A DNA stretch of 33,956 nucleotides from Bacillota bacterium (GTDB taxonomy: Bacteria; Bacillota; Clostridia; Acetivibrionales; JAMNYG01), in the NCBI GenBank assembly GCA_023622945.1, contig JAMNYG010000167.1, positions 1 through 33,956 on the forward strand. The letters run 5' to 3'. Each line of letters begins with the position of its first letter. The first letter of the stretch is position 1. Below the pieces are notes generated by a model that saw only the letters and a program-made list of their open reading frames with translations, had not been told where the DNA came from and did not search any database. Positions 30,993 to 33,956 of the stretch are shown here, one piece after another. Both the position numbers and the translations under genes were made by a program.

Positions 30993-33956
30993 TTAACATA
31001 CTTCAAATTCTTTCTCTGCCAAAACTCCTGAAGCCACATCCTTTGCAACAATTTTCCATTTGCCCGTCTTTGCATTGTAGGGAAGCTTAAACTCCTTTAC
31101 GAAGCTCAGCCCATCAACCTTTACGTTTTCCGAATACATCCACTGGTACTTGCCTTCGGGATCGTAAACATTTATGCTGAGGACATTGGCGTACTCACCA
31201 TGGGGCTTCTCAGAATCTATCCTTATTTCAGCCCTGTATACCGAGCCCCTTGCTGCAATGTCCTGACCGCTGACTTCAACATTCCGAACCTCATATGGAA
31301 GCAGTGACAATTGCAATGTGTCTCCTGATGCTATCCGGGCATTTACCTTATCTGTATAGCCAAGATATTTGCGGGCTCTTATATCGTACACATGTCCTTT
31401 GTCCTTGAATTCAACCGTTATTGAATTGAGAGTCTCTCTTCTCTGTTCATCCCCCAGCCGTTCAAGGCCGTCATAATTAATCTTTATGTCGCCGTCCAGC
31501 TCTCTGAGCACACATACATACCTGGCGGTGTTGTCGCTGTAGTAGTATGACTCATGCCCGCTTTCAACCGGCCTTCCTTCATCATCCTTCAGTTCTGCCG
31601 GTTTTTCGATTCCCCCAAGCCTGAAAATTCGCTTAATGAATTCTTTCAAAACACCGGCAGAATTCCTGTTCTTCCGCATTGAAGGATAATTGTCGGCAGC
31701 AAAATTCAGATATATGCCCTTTCCATTGCCGTATTCATTTACAACCAGTACTCCGATCCTCCTTGAGAAGTCATCCACATAAGCAGCTTTTCCGCTGTCA
31801 GCCCTGATTCCCGGTTCGGCAATCCTGAATCCAAGTTCCTGCTCCCTTGTTCTGAACTGAAGCTGAGGATACGGAAAATCACTTTTCGGTATTATCTCTC
31901 TGCTTCCGTAGAACAATCTGGCGGAATTATCCAGCCTCTTTATTCCGAAAACATCATCCAGCCTTCCTGTTTTATAAAGTTTACAGTGCTCATCCATAAG
32001 GCCGGTCTGCATATCTCCGATTACCGTACCTCCGTTTTCCACAAACCTTCTTATTTCATCTGCTTCCTTTTGGCTTAAGGCAATTGAATAAGGCAGTATG
32101 AGAAGCTTATATCCCTTGCTTATCAGCTCCCCGGCCTCTATTTGCTGCGTTGCAACAAAATTGTACTGGTAGCCGAGATCTTCCATGAGATCGATCCAGC
32201 CCTGTCTGTTGTTCTCAAAGCGAACCCTTTCGCCCAGTATATAGGTTCCATGTATCGAAGGCATGGAGTAATGAATGGCAATTCCAAGATGGTCCCTCCT
32301 GGCCGTATGCAGGAGAAGCTTGCCGATTCCTTCCCTCCTGATCTCCTTAAATACCTCGGCCATATCAAGTGCTCCCTCAAAATATGTAAAGTCGGGATTG
32401 AGGCAACTGTATTCACAGAAAATGCTTATGAGGGTCAGGCCATGGTAGAGGGCATTCCATATCCTGTTCTTGATGCTCTTGCCCCTTGCTCCGTATCCGT
32501 ACCATCCGCCTATTATGGTGCCGGGCAGAGCAAATGATCTGTGAAATTCAAACTGATTTCCCACTCCGTAGGCTTCAAAATAGCCTATATACTGGTGCAG
32601 CAGGTAGTAATCATAGCCCGTATATGCGGTTGATGCCTGGCAGCCCGACATCCGTATGACACCCTTGGGGTCTATCCTTTTGATATAGTCCCTCAGGTTC
32701 TTGTAAGTATTGGCGAAAGTAAGCTCCATAAACCGCCTGTGGTCTCCCCATGAAGCAAACTGCCTGGTATCTATGGCTTCCTCAGCCGTATAGGGAACCA
32801 CCTGATCCCAGTTTTCAAAGTTTGTACCCCATTCCCTGTTCAGCTCATCCAGGTCTTTATACTGCTCCTTAAGCCATTCCCTCATCTTGCTCATGCAATG
32901 AGGGCAGAAGCACAGATCCAGCTCGTCTGAATAGCATGTGAGGGAACCCTCATCATTGGCATAATAGGATACGGGTCCGAATTTCTTGTTATTGGTTACT
33001 CCTTCTCTAACCTTTCTTTCATTTTCTTTTATGAATTCCGGGTCATTCAGGCACGGTACCCTGCAAAGGTATTTCTTATCCTTTGTGGTGAGATATTTTT
33101 CCTTCCTTTCGGTATACGGGTGCCTGTGATACCAGTATACCCCAAGACCTTCCGCTCCCGACATTGCAAGAGCCCTGTCGCTTCCGGGAAACGCACCCGT
33201 TACTCCAAGCTCCAGGTCCAGCTCCCGCTGAAGAGCCCACATGTCTCCCTGTCCCCTGTTTTGAGCATTCATGAAGACTTCAAAGTCATTAAGGCTTCTC
33301 TCCTGGGGTGTCACTATGACGGTACGGGAATCCTTTCTCTGCACAATCCGGCCGTTTACCCATACAACGGCACGTATCTTTATATGCAGGGATCTTACTC
33401 TTTCCACGGTATATTCAAACTTTACTGTACCGTTTTCCTTAATGGCATGCTTTTCGGCGTGCCATATATTCCCATAGTCGTCCAGTACCTGTATCTCAAG
33501 TTCTCCATCCCTGCCAAAAACATCTATGTAAGCTGCAAGCAAATCACCTGGCTGTGTCACATCACATGAAAGGGAGATATTGCTTACTCCTGCCTGAAGG
33601 GGAAAATCCAATACAACTGTCTGCCAGTCAAGGACACCTTCACGGTTCTTCAAAAACACATCCGCCCTGTATTGTCCTCCCAGTCCAAGCCACTCCGGCA
33701 ATTCAATGGTATTGGAAGTGCTGCTTTCTTCGAATACTACGTTGTCATGGGAATCATTTATCCTCATGTACAGGCTTAAATCCTTCCCCGGTTCATTGCC
33801 TTTCCTGCATCCGCAATTTCCTTCGCAAGCCGGAGCTGTCCTGTCCGTGACCTCAACATCCAGAGAAAAGCCATTCCTGACTACAGACTTTATTTCATAT
33901 TCAGGCTCTTTTCCTGACGCCCAGATCATGCTCCTGAATATGAGTCCGTAGAAATA
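30993..33956 (-). CDS. GH42-like beta-galactosidase-related protein (5' end outside the window)
   Basis: At least 987 residues; the frame is open through the right edge. An ATG at 33929 is internal-looking, because the preceding codons (YFYGLIFRS) read on without a stop. A beta-rich N-terminal part (to about 215, from that Met) is followed by a GH42-type barrel. This has YANDEGS with the likely acid/base E327, a Cys group (C332, CFCPHC at 340-345) and LDELNREWGTNFENW, typical of the family. A trimerisation-like domain (KGYKLLILPYSIALSQKEAD) and a C-terminal beta segment follow. The nucleophile could not be fixed by eye. A beta-galactosidase or other beta-glycosidase activity is plausible; the substrate is unknown. 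Confidence 0.8.
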   Translation of the reverse strand, partial: YFYGLIFRSMIWASGKEPEYEIKSVVRNGFSLDVEVTDRTAPACEGNCGCRKGNEPGKDLSLYMRINDSHDNVVFEESSTSNTIELPEWLGLGGQYRADVFLKNREGVLDWQTVVLDFPLQAGVSNISLSCDVTQPGDLLAAYIDVFGRDGELEIQVLDDYGNIWHAEKHAIKENGTVKFEYTVERVRSLHIKIRAVVWVNGRIVQRKDSRTVIVTPQERSLNDFEVFMNAQNRGQGDMWALQRELDLELGVTGAFPGSDRALAMSGAEGLGVYWYHRHPYTERKEKYLTTKDKKYLCRVPCLNDPEFIKENERKVREGVTNNKKFGPVSYYANDEGSLTCYSDELDLCFCPHCMSKMREWLKEQYKDLDELNREWGTNFENWDQVVPYTAEEAIDTRQFASWGDHRRFMELTFANTYKNLRDYIKRIDPKGVIRMSGCQASTAYTGYDYYLLHQYIGYFEAYGVGNQFEFHRSFALPGTIIGGWYGYGARGKSIKNRIWNALYHGLTLISIFCEYSCLNPDFTYFEGALDMAEVFKEIRREGIGKLLLHTARRDHLGIAIHYSMPSIHGTYILGERVRFENNRQGWIDLMEDLGYQYNFVATQQIEAGELISKGYKLLILPYSIALSQKEADEIRRFVENGGTVIGDMQTGLMDEHCKLYKTGRLDDVFGIKRLDNSARLFYGSREIIPKSDFPYPQLQFRTREQELGFRIAEPGIRADSGKAAYVDDFSRRIGVLVVNEYGNGKGIYLNFAADNYPSMRKNRNSAGVLKEFIKRIFRLGGIEKPAELKDDEGRPVESGHESYYYSDNTARYVCVLRELDGDIKINYDGLERLGDEQRRETLNSITVEFKDKGHVYDIRARKYLGYTDKVNARIASGDTLQLSLLPYEVRNVEVSGQDIAARGSVYRAEIRIDSEKPHGEYANVLSINVYDPEGKYQWMYSENVKVDGLSFVKEFKLPYNAKTGKWKIVAKDVASGVLAEKEFEVC

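Overview
The window looks like the chromosome of an anaerobic, saccharolytic member of the Clostridia. The evidence is gene content: a maf-radC-mreBCD-minC cell-shape operon, a clostridial MecA, LonA, a sensory [FeFe]-hydrogenase-like operon with DRTGGL proteins, BioY with a BirA box, and glycoside-hydrolase-like genes. Strong AGGAGG-type ribosome sites and frequent TTG/GTG starts also fit. I cannot name the species. No rRNA, tRNA, CRISPR array, transposase or intact prophage was seen.

Layout. Positions 1-3967 (minus strand) hold maf, radC, mreB, mreC, a shortened mreD and the start of minC, behind a consensus promoter at 3939-3967. Positions 4014-5747 hold an unrecognised gene with a phage-type C-terminal segment, divergent from mecA. 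Positions 5750-10262 hold a MASE3-PP2C phosphatase and lon with its own promoter. Positions 10358-11636 hold bioY under a BirA operator, then a Cys-rich DUF2284 protein. Positions 11670-14629 hold a PspC protein, an amidohydrolase, an XRE regulator with a dead S24-like domain, and a SEC-C protein. Positions 14868-18148 are one operon: DRTGGL, anti-sigma-like ATPase, [FeFe]-hydrogenase-like sensor, DRTGGL, PHP. Positions 18527-25706 hold xylulokinase, a double metallo-beta-lactamase-fold protein, a TGS-nucleoside kinase and a sugar isomerase/epimerase. Positions 25889-28484 hold prfC and a TauE/SafE permease. Positions 28824-33956 hold two large glycosidase-like proteins, the last running off the window.

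The most unusual points are these. (1) The mreC/mreD junction looks like a deletion that removed the mreD start. (2) The hydrogenase-like sensor keeps the H-cluster ligands but has Ala where catalytic enzymes have the proton-relay Cys. (3) At least six intergenic spacers are built of diverged short tandem repeats, with a different unit in each spacer. (4) A diverged, frame-shifted second copy of the last codons of the metallo-hydrolase gene follows its stop codon. (5) An S24-type regulator has both catalytic residues replaced. All calls come from reading the sequence; no database search was run.
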